A stretch of 64,000 nt of DNA from Paramecium tetraurelia (taxonomy: Eukaryota; Ciliophora; Oligohymenophorea; Peniculida; Parameciidae), in assembly GCF_000165425.1 (NCBI RefSeq), contig NW_001799024.1, positions 1 to 64,000 on the forward strand, written 5' to 3'. Below, piece after piece: positions 1 to 11,979 of the stretch. Under the pieces are notes generated by a model that saw only the letters and a list, made by a program, of their open reading frames with translations, was not told the DNA's origin and searched no databases. A program made the translations under genes and the position numbers. Every line of letters starts with the position of its first letter. The stretch's first letter is position 1.

Positions 1-190
1 CTTTCATTATCAAAGATTAGAACTTCAGCAAGTAATTAAGTTAAAAGAATGTACAAAGAAATTTGTGATTTGATTATTGGAGAATCAAAGAGAAAAACAT
101 AGTAAAGATGGTTATTAAAGATTCACCACAAGAATTCTGAACTGTTTATATGATTATCGCATAATTATTGTCAGGAAGCATGACTGACCG
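1..190 (+). pseudogene. decayed coding relic at window edge
   Basis: One plus frame reads with ciliate-like glutamine and lysine-rich composition (for example RLELQQVIKLKECTKKF) but is interrupted by an in-frame TGA near base 82, after which coding-like sequence continues in the same frame to another TGA near 185. No start is visible and the left end is cut by the window. It may be the broken 3' part of a gene lying to the left. Not recognised. Confidence 0.3.
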
Positions 191-387
191 AAAAGATTGC
201 AGTATCTAATAATAGAGTGACACAGATAAGATCTGCCACTTTATTGTCTTTTTTTGATAAAATATTGAATATCTAAAGGGTAAACTCCATTTTTCTGAAT
301 TAATTTCAAGGTTTATTTGAAAGATCTTCCATAAAAATTTGCATTCTTCACTATTTTAATGCATACTTGCTAATGATTACATTTTTT

Positions 388-529
388 CGAATTCCTTCTG
401 TTTTCAAGAAAAAAGAAAGAAACCCTCAGCGCTCCTTCATACACATATTACAATAGATTAAGAACCGAATACGGATCTAAAGAGAAGCCTGGAACAATAA
501 ATAGAGAAGATACTAAAGATGTATAATGA
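388..529 (+). pseudogene. 3' coding relic without a start
   Basis: A plus frame opens after a TGA near 373-375 and closes with TAA TGA at 524-529. It reads as ordinary hydrophilic protein (TYYNRLRTEYGSKEKPGT near its end) but has no ATG and no coding continuation upstream in any frame. It looks like the tail of a gene whose 5' part has decayed. Function unknown. Confidence 0.3.
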
Positions 530-689
530 GATTAATTGGAATTATGATTTATAAAATAAATAAAACATAGAATTAATGCATAAAATTAGTAAACATCAAT
601 TGATAATAGTATTTTAATTAAATATTTCATAAAACAATAAAACTAAAATATATAAAATGTCACCCTTATTATCATAGATCATTATATTA

Positions 690-1830
690 GAATATTTATT
701 ATTGTATACTCTGTTTCACTTAATATTAAAGTATCTACTTAACTGAACAGCTTGAACTTGTTGTTGTAATGGTGAACTCTTAATTAACCGAATCTAGTTA
801 GGTGAACTTGTGAATATAACTGATTAAATTAATTTATGAGTGACAATAGTGATTAAGTTAATAATATTTTAAATTGGAACAAGCATTACATTTATTAAAT
901 TAAGAGACTACGTGTTTTCCAGTTATTCAATTTACTAACACGATGATATCAATATTTATTATGGTTTTGAAGACCTTTGTTGTAAATTGTCCAATCGTAT
1001 TATAAATTAAATTTGATTGAAGTATTTAGATTTCAAATAATGGTCTTATGCATTATGAATAATCCAATTTTTAACTAATTCTTAATGTTTAGTATAAGAG
1101 TGCTTAATAGGCTGCAAACAATTGACAACCAGACATTTTAAGCTATCAGTAGACCCTATTTTCAATATTAATTCTTACACTTTGTAAAACTAAACTTAAT
1201 AGTTGACTACAATAATTAAAAATTAATTTTATTGTAATATGTTATTTAGGACTAACCATTTTATAAATTATGTAAGATATTAGATTTGAAAACTTTTGGC
1301 GGATGATACATATTATTAATATTAGAATCAACTATAAGTTTTATTTCTTGAAAGGAAAACTAGTAATTTTTTTTAATTTTAGAAATTATTTAAACTATTT
1401 AATTTTCATCATGCCCTATTATCTTTATCAGCTGCTTATAAAGTACTTGACCATAAAAACTCTTCTTAAGATTAATCAAGAGTAGGATTTAGAGTTAAAT
1501 GTTATAAAATTATGGGAACACTTTATTAATAGTAGGGTACTGCCTACTTAGCTTTTACTTTAGAGTTGGTGTCTGAAATAATAGCTTTATTAGAAAGATT
1601 TTATATTTTTACAATTCTTGGAGAATTTTTCTATCTTGGATAAATGATGAAATTAGAGGAAATTTAGGATTTCTTAAGGACTGAGAATTGGATTCTTCAG
1701 TTTTTTTTTATGGATTTCTGTAAAGCATAATTTTAAAAGCGCATTCATCCAGAAAAAAGATCCTATAGAAAGGCTATGATAAAACAATTATATTACTAAA
1801 AATGGTCTCAATGAATACTAAAATAATGTG
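690..1830 (+). pseudogene. long decayed gene, several frames
   Basis: Coding-like stretches on the plus strand follow one another but switch frame repeatedly: about 915-1010, 1018-1120, 1119-1302, 1303-1645 and 1646-1818. Each ends in a TGA that 22-32 nt introns do not obviously remove. Protein-like pieces include ISNNGLMHYEQSNFQ and RIHPEKRSYRKAM. Taken together this looks like one gene that has lost its frame through many small indels. An alternative is an intact gene with unusual introns that I failed to place. No family recognised. Confidence 0.35.
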
Positions 1831-2019
1831 ACACTTGGACAAAATTAAAACAAGTTTATGTTTTGTATTTATTCATTTATTTTAATCTAAATTTTTAAAC
1901 TCTCAATTTCTCATTACATAATTTTGGTAGATTTTAATCCCACTCTTGTTCAAGATTTCATCATTAGATTTTAGTTTTGCTAATCATTTAATTATTTAGG
2001 ATAATTATTTTTAGATGAA

Positions 2020-3060
2020 AAAAATCATCAAGTTAAAAGTTGTTCAATTAGGAATTCAAAGATTATAATTTATAATCAATTAACAATTCCATTATTATCT
2101 ATTTCTTTTGATGTTGGACCATTCAATAACATTATTTTAAGCCCAAAATACCATAAGATGATGAATTACATTCACAAACTTTAAGGTTATCAATGGTAAT
2201 AGGGAAAAAAAGGAGGGACAAATTTCAAAGATCAAATTAATCCATTTTGAACCTACACTTAAAATTAATATCAAAAATAATATTTTTGACATTTTTAATT
2301 TTTCATTTTAAATACCATAAAATTATTGAGTAGTTAATTTTCCCTCAGAAATTCTAGTATCAGATTCAAAAATGATATAAGTTATAAAAAAGAAAAAGTA
2401 TATATTTTACTACTTATGATTTCAGCTTTATAAAGTCAAATTGATTGATCATCTAAAAATTCACACACATATTTGTTTTATAAAAAGGATGTTAGCAGAT
2501 ATTGACTCCTATCAAATGATAAGAATCCAAGACAAAATTAATTTTATGAATTAATTTGCTATCTAGTCAAACTGATTATGCAGTATTCTTTTCTGTATTG
2601 GATGCAATTATTCCCTTGGTTTGTTAAGTTTAAATTAATTCAAGGCTAAGTATAAAATGTTTAATAAAATAAAAATACAATATAAACTTAACAAAATTAA
2701 TGCTTTAATGAAATTCAATGATTTTACTTGCTTGTAGAACTACAATTAAATAAATTTTAGAAATTTCTAATTCATCCAAAAATAAAAAAAAAACTCACTC
2801 ACCATTATTATTTAAAATATTTCAAGTCATAAAGCTGCTGCTTATGATGAGATTTCAGATTATTTCCTCTAAAAACTAAAATCTATCAAGTAACTATTGC
2901 TAAACTCTACTTTGGAATATCCCTCTTGCGGTTAATAAGAATAATTACATTAAATACTTTTTTTTCTTCCTAGTACAAATTTTTAGTCCAATAACTGTGC
3001 TTAGCTCTTTAGTCAAATTTCTAGAATTACGATTATGTCCACGATTACATGAAAACAAAA
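2020..3060 (+). pseudogene. decayed coding blocks, unidentified
   Basis: Two protein-like blocks lie on the plus strand: about 2020-2249 (containing IPLLSISFDVGPFNN, then TGA) and about 2827-3049 (containing LEYPSCGQQEQLHQ, then TGA). The bases between are AT-rich with no convincing frame. The first block vaguely recalls the M1-like fold of TAF2, but the match is too short to claim. Probably pieces of one decayed gene. Confidence 0.25.
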
Positions 3061-4155
3061 TAATGAAATTATTGAAGTGAATTTGTTCCTTTTTATTAAA
3101 ATCCTTAATTTAATCAACTCCTTTTGAAAGGCTGATAAAATTGCAGCTTGTAGAATTCTCTGTTTACTTTTAATCATTGATTATCAGTTTTTACACAACT
3201 TCATCACCCAGATTAGTGTAATGATAAATAAACAATACATTTTTGGGGTATAACTCTGATTATAATTAAAATACAGGCCTTTTTTTATTAATATAATTTG
3301 CTTTTATTCTCTCAATCTATTTTTAATCAAGCAAAGATTGTCTGGCCTATATTAAAACATCAAATTTTAATCTGAAAAATTTGATTTCATTCTAATGAAA
3401 GCGTTAGATTGTAAGCTGCTTGTTAAATTATTTGATAAATGATTTTGCCATATTCTAGAAATTATATCGCAAGAACGAAAGGCTTTACACCTTACTTTTT
3501 GATATTTGGAAATAAATTATCTTAATGCAACTTCTATTAAAAATTTCAGATTGATTTATAAGAACTTTTGGAATTTGGATGAAGTAAAAAACGAGAACCC
3601 CTGAAGGCAATTGAATAAAATTGTAAAAATTATCATCGTGACTGAGTGTGTCTATTGCTTAATTTCCAAGCAATGATAATTTGTTAATAAAAAGTGACTA
3701 ATTATTTGTTTAATGTCTTTTTTATTAAATTTGTATTTTTGCTTTGGTTAATGATTTTGACATTTTAATGTAGTTTCAATATTAACATTTTGTTGTTTCT
3801 ATTTAATTTTTCTTTAAAATAAATAAGAAGTATATGACGGAATACCTGTTCTTAATTTTGAAAGTAATTGATTAAATTATTGATTTATTGTTACCTATTC
3901 ATTCTTAATAAGAACCTCAATAAATTATATATAAATAATATATAATCAACCTATTAAACTAGTTTCGATTGTTTCCTACATACTGCAACATACAAAGAGC
4001 CGTTACATATGCTACATTTCCCTATTGGATAATAGAAAATTAAAACCTTTAGAAACCACCCTATTCCAGTACGATCTATTCTTTTGAGTATTGGCAGTTG
4101 ACCAGTAATTTTATGGGGAATTGATTAAATACTATAGATTTATATTAAATAAACA
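3061..4155. other. AT-rich interval, no gene seen
   Basis: About 1.1 kb of very AT-rich sequence follows the decayed blocks. I find no frame on either strand that combines a start, coding-like composition and a TGA stop. It contains short A/T homopolymers and simple TA-rich runs only. It holds the 3' flank of the minus-strand epimerase gene. Confidence 0.4.
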
Positions 4156-4920
4156 TCAAATGATTGTAATTGTAAAACCAAGTTGACAATTTCCTTTTAA
4201 GAATGTCTTATATTTGAAACAATCTGCTGTTGATGACTGTGGTTCAATAGCTATTCGCTTCCTATCTGGAGGTGTATAAATTTAACAATATTTCATGGTG
4301 TCTGATTCAATAATTAATGTATATTTGCTACTTACTAACTTAATAAAGATTTTATCCTCATTATTTGTAAAGCATGTATCGAATTATTGATTTCTTAAAG
4401 GTATTACTGCCAAATCTACATCTTCCCATTATAACTAATCACCAATTGGGATTAAATCTTTGTTAACAACTAACCTTTTAGTTAAATTTGTAATCATAAT
4501 TACATCATCAATATTTTCAAAATTAAAATATGGATGATAACCTATTCCGTACTCAAATCCTTAATTATCGGAAATATTAAATTATAAAGATAACTAATTA
4601 TCTTTCGTAAATGTGTAAATCTCTGTAAATTGGCTTTGTTCTTAATCATGGTCTTTTGATGTTAAGCATGTTTAATTCTCATTTCCCTCTAGTATTTATC
4701 TCTCAGCATTAACATATAACCCATGTAATGGATAACCATTTGAATCACGAAATTAACATTAAACATTTTTATCACTTAGTCGATTAACCCATGGATACAT
4801 TAGATAACAACCATTTCCTAATATATCATCAGATTCATTCCCTTCAATTATTAAATGACCAGATAAACATAATTCTAATATTTTCCCATTCTTCTATACA
4901 ATGCTATTGTTTTTTTGCAT
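4156..4920 (-). CDS. aldose 1-epimerase family protein (mutarotase-like)
   Basis: A 254-residue intron-free frame starts at 4920 and ends in TGA at 4156-4158; many internal TAA/TAG codons read as glutamine. Motifs in family order: YPWVNRLSD (about residues 42-50, the substrate-binding PWxNR), PLHG (about 65), GYHPYF (about 130, carrying the conserved catalytic-type histidine) and IAIEPQSS near the C-terminus with the glutamate that acts as base. Length is slightly short for GalM (about 300+) and nearer the glucose-6-phosphate 1-epimerase-like branch. It would interconvert alpha and beta anomers of aldoses in the cytosol. Exact substrate cannot be told. Confidence 0.85.
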
Positions 4921-5165
4921 TATTTTAATTATGAAATGATTAAATTTGTTTTCTTTAATTGCACCTTAGATTGTATGAAAAAAAAATATGAATTAATGAA
5001 GTCTATATATGAGATTAATAACTATGTTATTAATTTATTAATCCCCATTTCTGTTGGATAATAAGGTTATTTTGATACAAGGCTTCTATATATCAAAAAC
5101 AACAGTAGTATATTCTAAAGAATTTATGGGATTTAAAAGTAAATATCAAAACAAAATTAATTTAA

Positions 5166-6140
5166 ATGTATAAAAGATCAAACAATTTATTAGTGAATTG
5201 TGAAATCATTGAAACATAGTAGTGGCTTAAAGAATTATAAGAGAAAAATATTTAGGACTTTTAGATCAATTTATTTAGAGTTTGGTGCATGGATATAAGC
5301 AATGATTTAAGTTTAATGGCTATTGGTGGTATTAGTTAGAATCACACTATTTTTATTTATAATCAACCTTACATGACCTTATGTAATCAAATATAAGCCA
5401 CTTCTCATTAAGTTTACCTGTTATAATTCTCTTAACGTGATAAATATTTATGCGCTGGTTGTTATGGGTAATAAGTACTTTTATGGGATGTAGATGATGT
5501 TAAGCAAATTTAAAATGTATAATATAAAATGGTTATTAAAACAGAATTTGGGGTAATTGCAAGAATCGTATTTTTCAATAATGAGAGGCAACTATGTTTT
5601 TAGGGATTATCTCACTTATTTATAATAAATTTGGAGACAAATAATTAAGCAAAAATTATAAAAATAAATCATAAGCCATCATCATTTGATATTAATCAAT
5701 CCAAGCTATACGAAGTTGGAAAAAGCAGCATCATTTATATAAGAGATATCTTTCGAGAAAAAATTTTAAGATTTATATGTTGTAGCCAATCTTAGCTTGC
5801 TGAAATTGTTGTATCAAGAAAAAACCATTTTATAGTTGTATCCAGCTAGCAGAATTTATATTATTTTAATACAATAAATGGAAGGCTTATTCGAAAAAGT
5901 AGAACAAAAGGAAGAGCTTTATCGATAAGGCTGTCCTTGGATAATAAATTATTGATATTTTTTAGCATCCAGCCTTCAGAACAGTTTGACAATATATACT
6001 TTGTTAATTTGGAGACAGGCTAACTGTTATTAATTTATACAACTTAAATTTCTCAACCCTCTTTTATATATAAAATGATGCCAAAAAAATTTATTTTCGG
6101 TAAAATTAATTCAATTGAAGTTTGGAACTTTATGATGTGA
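5166..6140 (+). CDS. WD-repeat-like beta-propeller protein
   Basis: A 324-residue intron-free frame runs from ATG 5166 to TGA 6138-6140. It reads as repeated beta-strand blocks with WD-like ends: VLLWDVDD (about residue 105), LVNLET-like turns (FIINLETN, IYFVNLETG) and GRLIRKS motifs, and alternates hydrophobic strands throughout as in a propeller. Classic GH...WD pairs are weak, so only one or two repeats are canonical. No signal peptide or membrane segment. The molecular partner cannot be inferred. It follows the epimerase head-to-head with a 245-bp spacer that would hold both promoters. Confidence 0.65.
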
Positions 6141-6189
6141 ACCGTAATCTTGATTTATATTGTTTCTTATATTATCAAAAATCTTAATT

Positions 6190-6480
6190 ATTATTAACTA
6201 TGCCAATGTATTCAAAGATATATATATTAAATATAAATTATAATGATTTATTAATACATAAAACATTTAATTTCATTGTAAATTTAAAATGTCCTTTTTT
6301 ATTTCTTATTATATAACTCTTGAAATTCCTCTTCATTTGCATATCCATCTTACTAGGGCCTCTTATTGAAAATATCATTTCATTTTAAAATTTATAACCC
6401 AACCATTTCACACATTTATATCTTTTAATTTATATTTATTTCAACCAATTCAATTTAATGCGTATTATAGTAATTAATCT
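6190..6480 (-). pseudogene. possible frame-shifted minus-strand remnant
   Basis: On the minus strand two overlapping frames look coding in succession: one with KWLGYKFQNEM, then a shifted one with DGYANEEEFQELYNKK that runs to a TGA near 6200. No start or intron joins them cleanly. It may be the remains of a short gene, or a short gene with an intron I did not resolve. Low support. Confidence 0.2.
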
Positions 6481-6593
6481 TAGGTGTTTATTATTAGTGA
6501 TATGATGACATAATTTTGGTTTATTTTGCTTTATAAGCGAAATCTCTGAAGAAAATAATAAGATCATAAAATATCGAATAAAAATGTTTATCC

Positions 6594-7610
6594 AGATGCT
6601 ATTTTTAATAATTGTTTTTTTAAATTCATGAGCATAATAGGTTTATGAATAAAATACACACATTGCATTCAAAAATTCAAATTCAAAATAATTGAATCCA
6701 CATAAAAGCAACTTTGAGGAAGAGAAACCTTCAGGCAGTAAATTCTGATTTTCCTATCATTAATACGCCAACTTCATTACTTGGGATATGCGGTTGATTT
6801 AGGCATATTAGCAAACAGATATGGAATACTATTATAATATTAAATTGAAGTGCATGCCATAATCATGACATATTTGGATGTTATTTCTAAATACAACATT
6901 TGAATCTAAAAATGTTCCCATAAGGCAGTATACATGTGTTTCTTCTATAGCTCCAGGGAATGTCAATTATAGAAGGGAACTATTAAAATATGTGGAATTT
7001 ATTGTTATGAATAGTTAAGAAACTAAATACCTCTCTAACCTAAATACTTGAATGAGTTTTCTATGATAATAAAATTTTATGATTCTTAGAATGGATTCTC
7101 GAAATATGTCCATAATCATAAAGGTGAGTTTCATGACATCCAAAGACAATTTGGACGGCCTTATGGATTCCAAATCAAGGCAAAATTGTAATTATTTGTG
7201 GGCACTGGAATATTCCACTTTTGATCTTTTTGGATTTTTTTTGAAAACCATCACTTACTTGATCACTTTGAATAATATGGAAAGTAATTGAATCCGCATG
7301 AATGTTAATTTAACACTAATATTCATATTACTCTATTTTTTGTAGTTGCTAATAGAGCGGAATTAATTGGATCAGATACTCTTTTTCCAATAATATAATT
7401 ATAAAAGAAATTAGATCAGAAGTTTAGAGATTGATAATAAAATAAGAGGAGAAAATTTGAAGTGGTAGAAACTATTGATGAAAGATTCAGCAAAGTGATG
7501 TTTGATAGAGCACTAGGCAAAAATTTGGATTATTAGCAATATTTGGGCCTCCTTAAATGCAAGCCACTGTTCCACCAATCCTTCAAGAATGGTAGTATAA
7601 GACCATCTAG
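6594..7610 (+). pseudogene. decayed copy of the b561/b5/flavin reductase
   Basis: This stretch is a broken relative of the intact gene at 16420-18385. In matching order it keeps a signal-peptide-like start (MFIQMLFLIIVFLNS, then an in-frame TGA), the LGILANRYG helix segment near 6800, the sequence corresponding to FSQYIHSHL (near 7095), the GPYG and CGGTGI nucleotide-binding segments (7155-7215), the RLNPFEC-like tail (7280-7300) and the CGPPAMNQTVPQ segment (7547-7590). Frames shift repeatedly and most of the b561 and b5 domains are gone. Homology is seen by direct side-by-side reading; divergence is large, so the duplication is not recent. Confidence 0.8.
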
Positions 7611-7641
7611 TTCATTTCATTTGGGATATTAATATTATAAT

Positions 7642-8422
7642 ATGTAACATCTTAAATTATCAATTTCCTCATTGAACTAATCATTTTTATACTCTGGAAA
7701 TTTCAAAGAGATGTCCTATTAACAGCTAATATCATATGCAGAAGGTCGATTAGGCCGAGTTCTCCCTCCTGAGTTCCAATTTTTCTATGTAAATTCTGAG
7801 GGCATTTAATTTGTTGTTAATAGTGAGGAATAAATACAGAAGGTAAAAAGTGAGAATCAGCAAGTAATCAAAATCATTCTTAAAGAAAAAGAGAAAGAGA
7901 AAGTTTATCATCCAAACACAATTTGCAGTCAATGTCACTCCTCTCCAATTATGAATGCTAGATACAAATGTATTGTCTGTGAAAATAGGGAGTTTTGTGA
8001 AAATTGTTTAGACCATGGTTAAGTTCATCCTTTGTTAATTATATCCAATCCAGAACAAGAGTAATTTTTCGATGGTTTTTTTAAAACATCCATGAATAAA
8101 GTGAAGAACCTATTCAATTGTTAATATAGTAAAACTAAAAAATAGTGTCATAGATTTAAGAGATGCGTTTTTGAAGAAGAAGTCAGAGCTATTTGGAACA
8201 AATCAGAAGAATCATTAATTATAATAGATTAGTTTGGAACATAAATAATTATAATAAAAATAGGGAAATTAGCAATAAATTGAGGATGAGTTTAATAATA
8301 AAATATTAAACTTAAGTGAGATATTTGAAGGTACTCCAGAATAATTTGAAAAGATTGTTAAATAAAATTAACACTTATCATTAGAAGAATTAGTTGAGTT
8401 GATATCAGATTAAACTTAATGA
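7642..8422 (+). CDS. PB1-ZZ-UBA protein, NBR1/p62-like
   Basis: 251 residues with one 25-nt intron (8129-8153). The start at 7642 was chosen because it completes a PB1-like fold: the acidic OPCA-like stretch FYVNSEGIQFVVNSEEQI lies at about residues 45-62. A ZZ zinc finger follows at about 92-135 (CSQCHSSPIMNARYKCIVC, then CENCLDH). The C-terminus, LSEIFEGTPEQFEKIVKQ, reads as a UBA-type three-helix ubiquitin-binding domain. PB1-ZZ-UBA is the signature of the NBR1/p62 selective-autophagy receptors. The NBR1 FW domain is missing and the protein is short. It is followed 34 bp later by a ubiquitin ligase gene. No LIR motif was assigned. Confidence 0.75.
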
Positions 8423-8456
8423 TTGCTTATTATTTATTTCAATATATATAATTTAA

Positions 8457-9749
8457 ATGCACATTTGCATAATATGTACTTCAGAAACAGATTTTCCAAC
8501 AAAATGTGACTGTCACTTTTGTTTATTATGCTTGCTAAATTGGTTTGAAGAAAAAAATAGAGATAAGCCAATAGAAATACTTAATTGTCCAAATTAAGAT
8601 TGTAAATTCACCTACACTAGAGAGGAAATATTAAGTTATTGTTCTCGATAACCTTATGAGGGTAGGATTCAAGAAATCTTGCTCAAAGAATATCTAAAAA
8701 GTCAAGATATACGTCCGTGTCCAAGTGGAAAATGCAAATATTTTGGATACATTGAACTCGGTAATAAATGCGATGACGAACTTGAGTGTTTAGATTGCAA
8801 AACAACATGGAGAGACTTTGCCTTGGCTTCATACACATTTTAAACAGAATAATTGATAAAAAATATTTTTGGAATCATTAGAGAATTTTGCTATTGTTTT
8901 ATTACTGCAAATGAATGTCCTAATTGCGGAGTTTTAATCTAAAGAAATGGAGGTTGTAAACACATGACGTGTAAAGCATGTGCTCATCAATTTTGCTGGT
9001 ATTGTAAATAATAATGGGGAAGACATAAAGAATCCTAATGTTTTGGTTCAGGAGCAATATCAATCGTGTTACTTATAACTATGGGCATCAATATTTTGTA
9101 TCAGCTTGGAATATTCTACTATTTTCTCTATGTATTTTATCCTTTGTTTTTGCTATTGGAGCTATTAACCATGAATGTATTAGTAGTAGGAACTGGCTTT
9201 GGGATATTTCTCTTGTTTAAATCAATTCTCGATCTTAAGAATAATAGGAGACGCATTTGTGATAATCTAATTGCCTTAGGAGGATCGATTTTATTGTTGA
9301 CCCTTGAATATTTAGTCTTATGGTTTTCTATGGCCTATTTAGATATAACATTTTCCAAAGCAGTCGTTGGGTTCATCATAGAGATTTCAATTATTATTTT
9401 AATGATCTGTTACTTCAACAGAGTCGGCTTTGGATGGATATCCCTTCCGGTGCTAAGTATAGTTTTATTTTACTTTCTTGGAATTAATGGGGTGATCATA
9501 ATTATTTGGTAAATTCCAATGATAATTGGTCATAACAATTTTCTAACATAAGTTGGGTTTAATGTTTTAGCCTTAGGTTTACTGGTAATATTCAACATTT
9601 TTAGTTTATCAGAATTGTTTAGCTCATCACTAATATATTTAATATTGGGATCTACAGTATTGCATTATCGCAAAAATTCCCATATAGGTAATTTAATGTT
9701 TGTAGGCATTGTAGCATTATCTTATCTTTATGGATTAATATTTGGTTGA
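8457..9749 (+). CDS. RBR-type E3 ubiquitin ligase with C-terminal membrane helices
   Basis: 430 residues, intron-free, ATG 8457 to TGA 9747. N-terminal RING1 begins at residue 4 (CIICTS, then CDCHFCLLC), an IBR-like cysteine region follows (CPSGKC, CDDELECLDC), and RING2 lies at about 160-195 with CPNCG, NGGCKHMTC and CWYC; the cysteine before HM is at the position of the catalytic thioester cysteine of RBR ligases. From about residue 198 to the end there are seven or so hydrophobic segments, so the ligase should sit in a membrane. Membrane RBRs such as RNF19 and RNF144 have fewer helices. Gap to the next gene is 49 bp. Confidence 0.85.
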
Positions 9750-9798
9750 CTTATATTTTTCATATTTATTAATTAAATGTAATAAAAATCTACTTCTT

Positions 9799-11083
9799 AT
9801 GCAGGATAAGCCCTTTAGCAAATTGCATTTGAGATGGGAAAGCCAACCTCCTTTGGTAGAACCATACATTGCAATGTAAATAATTTAGTTTATTTTAGTC
9901 TCGAAGAAAATTGGTATGATACAAAAGACTCATTCAAATAGATGAAGTAAGAAAATTTCGATGAATTCAAAATTCCAAAGAGAATTGGTTAATTGCTGAT
10001 GGAATATGTTCAAAGACCTGATAATTAGAAATAAAACTGGCAATTAGAATTGGCTAAAATATTTTCAGAAATTTCAGATTAGGATTAGCTTTATAAAACA
10101 TTAGAAATACTTTTTAAAATAATTTCCGTCTAGATAAATAGAGGATTAACATCTCCTCTAAAACTCTTTAGAGTAACATTTTAAAATACCGATCTGCATT
10201 AAATTATCTAGCGTATTTGGGTTGGAAAATAGAAGCTGAATTATTACTAGTTGAATATAAAATGGAACAATAAGCTCTTTGGAAGGAGGCCGCAGAAGAA
10301 TTAGTGAATTATACATAAAAGAAATCCGGATTCAATCCAAAAGCGGCTATCATTCACACTTCATCTTAAAATGTATCCATCACCTCCGAATTAGCCAAAA
10401 AGGAAGGCTACGATGTTTATTCATTCTCTTAGAAACTTGAACAATTGCATCAGAAAAGATTTGTAATATAAATTAGTAATCTTAGTAAATTATGAGCCAG
10501 CCCATATCTAATAGAGAAATTAAAGTATTTATTGGTAGAAAACAACAATCACCAGTGTAATTGCAATAGCAAATCCAAGGATAAGACGATTACGAAGAAG
10601 TACAACCTTAAAAAGATTAACAGCTTTTGCAGTTTCTTTAATAGGTTGCATAGGTATAATTTAAATGATTAAGTCTTTAATAGTCATTAGAAGAATAGTA
10701 ATTTGCATCTAAAAGAAAGAAGGAATATTTGGACCTTCTTAGCAAGCCAATATTGCCAAAACAGATATTAGAGTCTAATTTCCAAATAGCGTAATTGTTT
10801 AGGCTATCTTTGGTCCATTAGAGACATTAAAAACCTTATATGATTTGATATAGGATGTAAGAATATTGAAATTATATGTTATGCTTAGATGTTAGAAAAT
10901 AGTAACCTTGATTTCTACTTGTATACTTCCCCTCCTCCACTTAGAATGACATAAAAGCATTTAAATCAAACCTTTGATGACTTAAATTCTGTTCCAAATG
11001 GATTATTCTATTTTGGAGTTGAAAAGCAGACCTCAAACTTCTATTTGAAAGAATAATGGATGCAATGTGCTAGGGAGTTATGA
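9799..11083 (+). CDS. UBX-domain protein with possible PUB domain
   Basis: The C-terminal third is a UBX domain: TDIRVQFPNSVIVQAIFGPL, then YDLIQD, a 32-nt intron (10857-10888), then FYLYTSPPPLRM and the closing GLFYFGVE strand. UBX domains recruit p97/VCP. The middle (about LYKTLEILFKII ... YLAYLGWKIEAE) resembles a PUB helical domain, which would make this UBXN6-like; that part is uncertain. A 23-nt intron lies at 9870-9892 and another near 10463-10485. Two further junctions (near 10131 and 10643) need introns whose limits are ambiguous (14 or 44 nt; 20 or 30 nt), so the protein length is about 380-390. Confidence 0.7.
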
Positions 11084-11166
11084 TTATTTTTTTTAGAAAC
11101 ATTATTTATGTCATTAGTATTTGAATAATATAAATGAATTGAAATTCCTAATTAAGTATTAAAAGA

Positions 11167-11979
11167 TCATATTTTTTTCTAAATTTAAGCGGACATCAGT
11201 CCTGTAGTTGTTTAATACATCTAAAAATGATGTTTCATTTCATACATTTGATTGTGACTTTTAATCTGTACCCCAAGGAGCTTAAGATTTTATCTATTAC
11301 TATGATTGATTCTTTGGTTTAGTTGAGGAAATTGTCATCTATTACATTAATGATCCTAATTATTCCATTTTCTAAGGCGTTACTGTATTTTGATAGTACG
11401 AGGTCTAGGAGGCCAATTTTTAATTGCCATTCTATTATCTATTCTCGAAATATTATGAGAAGATAACAAAATTGTTATTCTAAGGTATATAATTTGAGAG
11501 ATGATAATGCTTTTTTAAAAAGCCAAGTAATTTCGGAGATGGTCTGTCATACGCTATTTTCTCTGGCATAATATTTTCACACCTAAGCATTTCTTCAAAT
11601 AGTTCTTTGCCAATTCCTCTTCTCTAAACTGATTCGTGCACATAGAAATCCAACACACACAATGGCTATATTTCTTTAATTAGTCCACTCAAATCCCTAT
11701 GAAATAGATTTTTCTTCCCAATTTTTAAAATTCCTAAGCATTACTAATGTGTTTATTTTAAATTCATACCTTTCCTTCTGATTTGATATACAATTTTTAA
11801 TCGGTTTAATAAAATCTGGATGGACTAGTTATAACTTATTTCAAATTTTATGCCTTGTATAGATTGATATAAAATACTTTTGCAGATGCTTCACCCATTG
11901 TTGTGATCACTTCATCAAGGCATGGATTGCGTTATGGAGTTCCATTTAAAATGGTCATGCCATTTTCATTAACTGACAT
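11167..11979 (-). CDS. ATAT1 (MEC-17) homologue: alpha-tubulin N-acetyltransferase
   Basis: 245 residues after removing introns at 11854-11877, 11744-11769 and 11221-11245. Family hallmarks in order: [14 protein letters not shown] (residues about 30-43), [28 protein letters not shown] (acetyl-CoA binding core) and [15 protein letters not shown], which carries the conserved aspartate used in catalysis. The enzyme acetylates lysine 40 of alpha-tubulin in the microtubule lumen and marks stable axonemal and cortical microtubules, fitting a ciliate. The glutamine-rich C-terminal tail (from about residue 165) is low-complexity. The last intron lies just before the stop. Confidence 0.95.
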
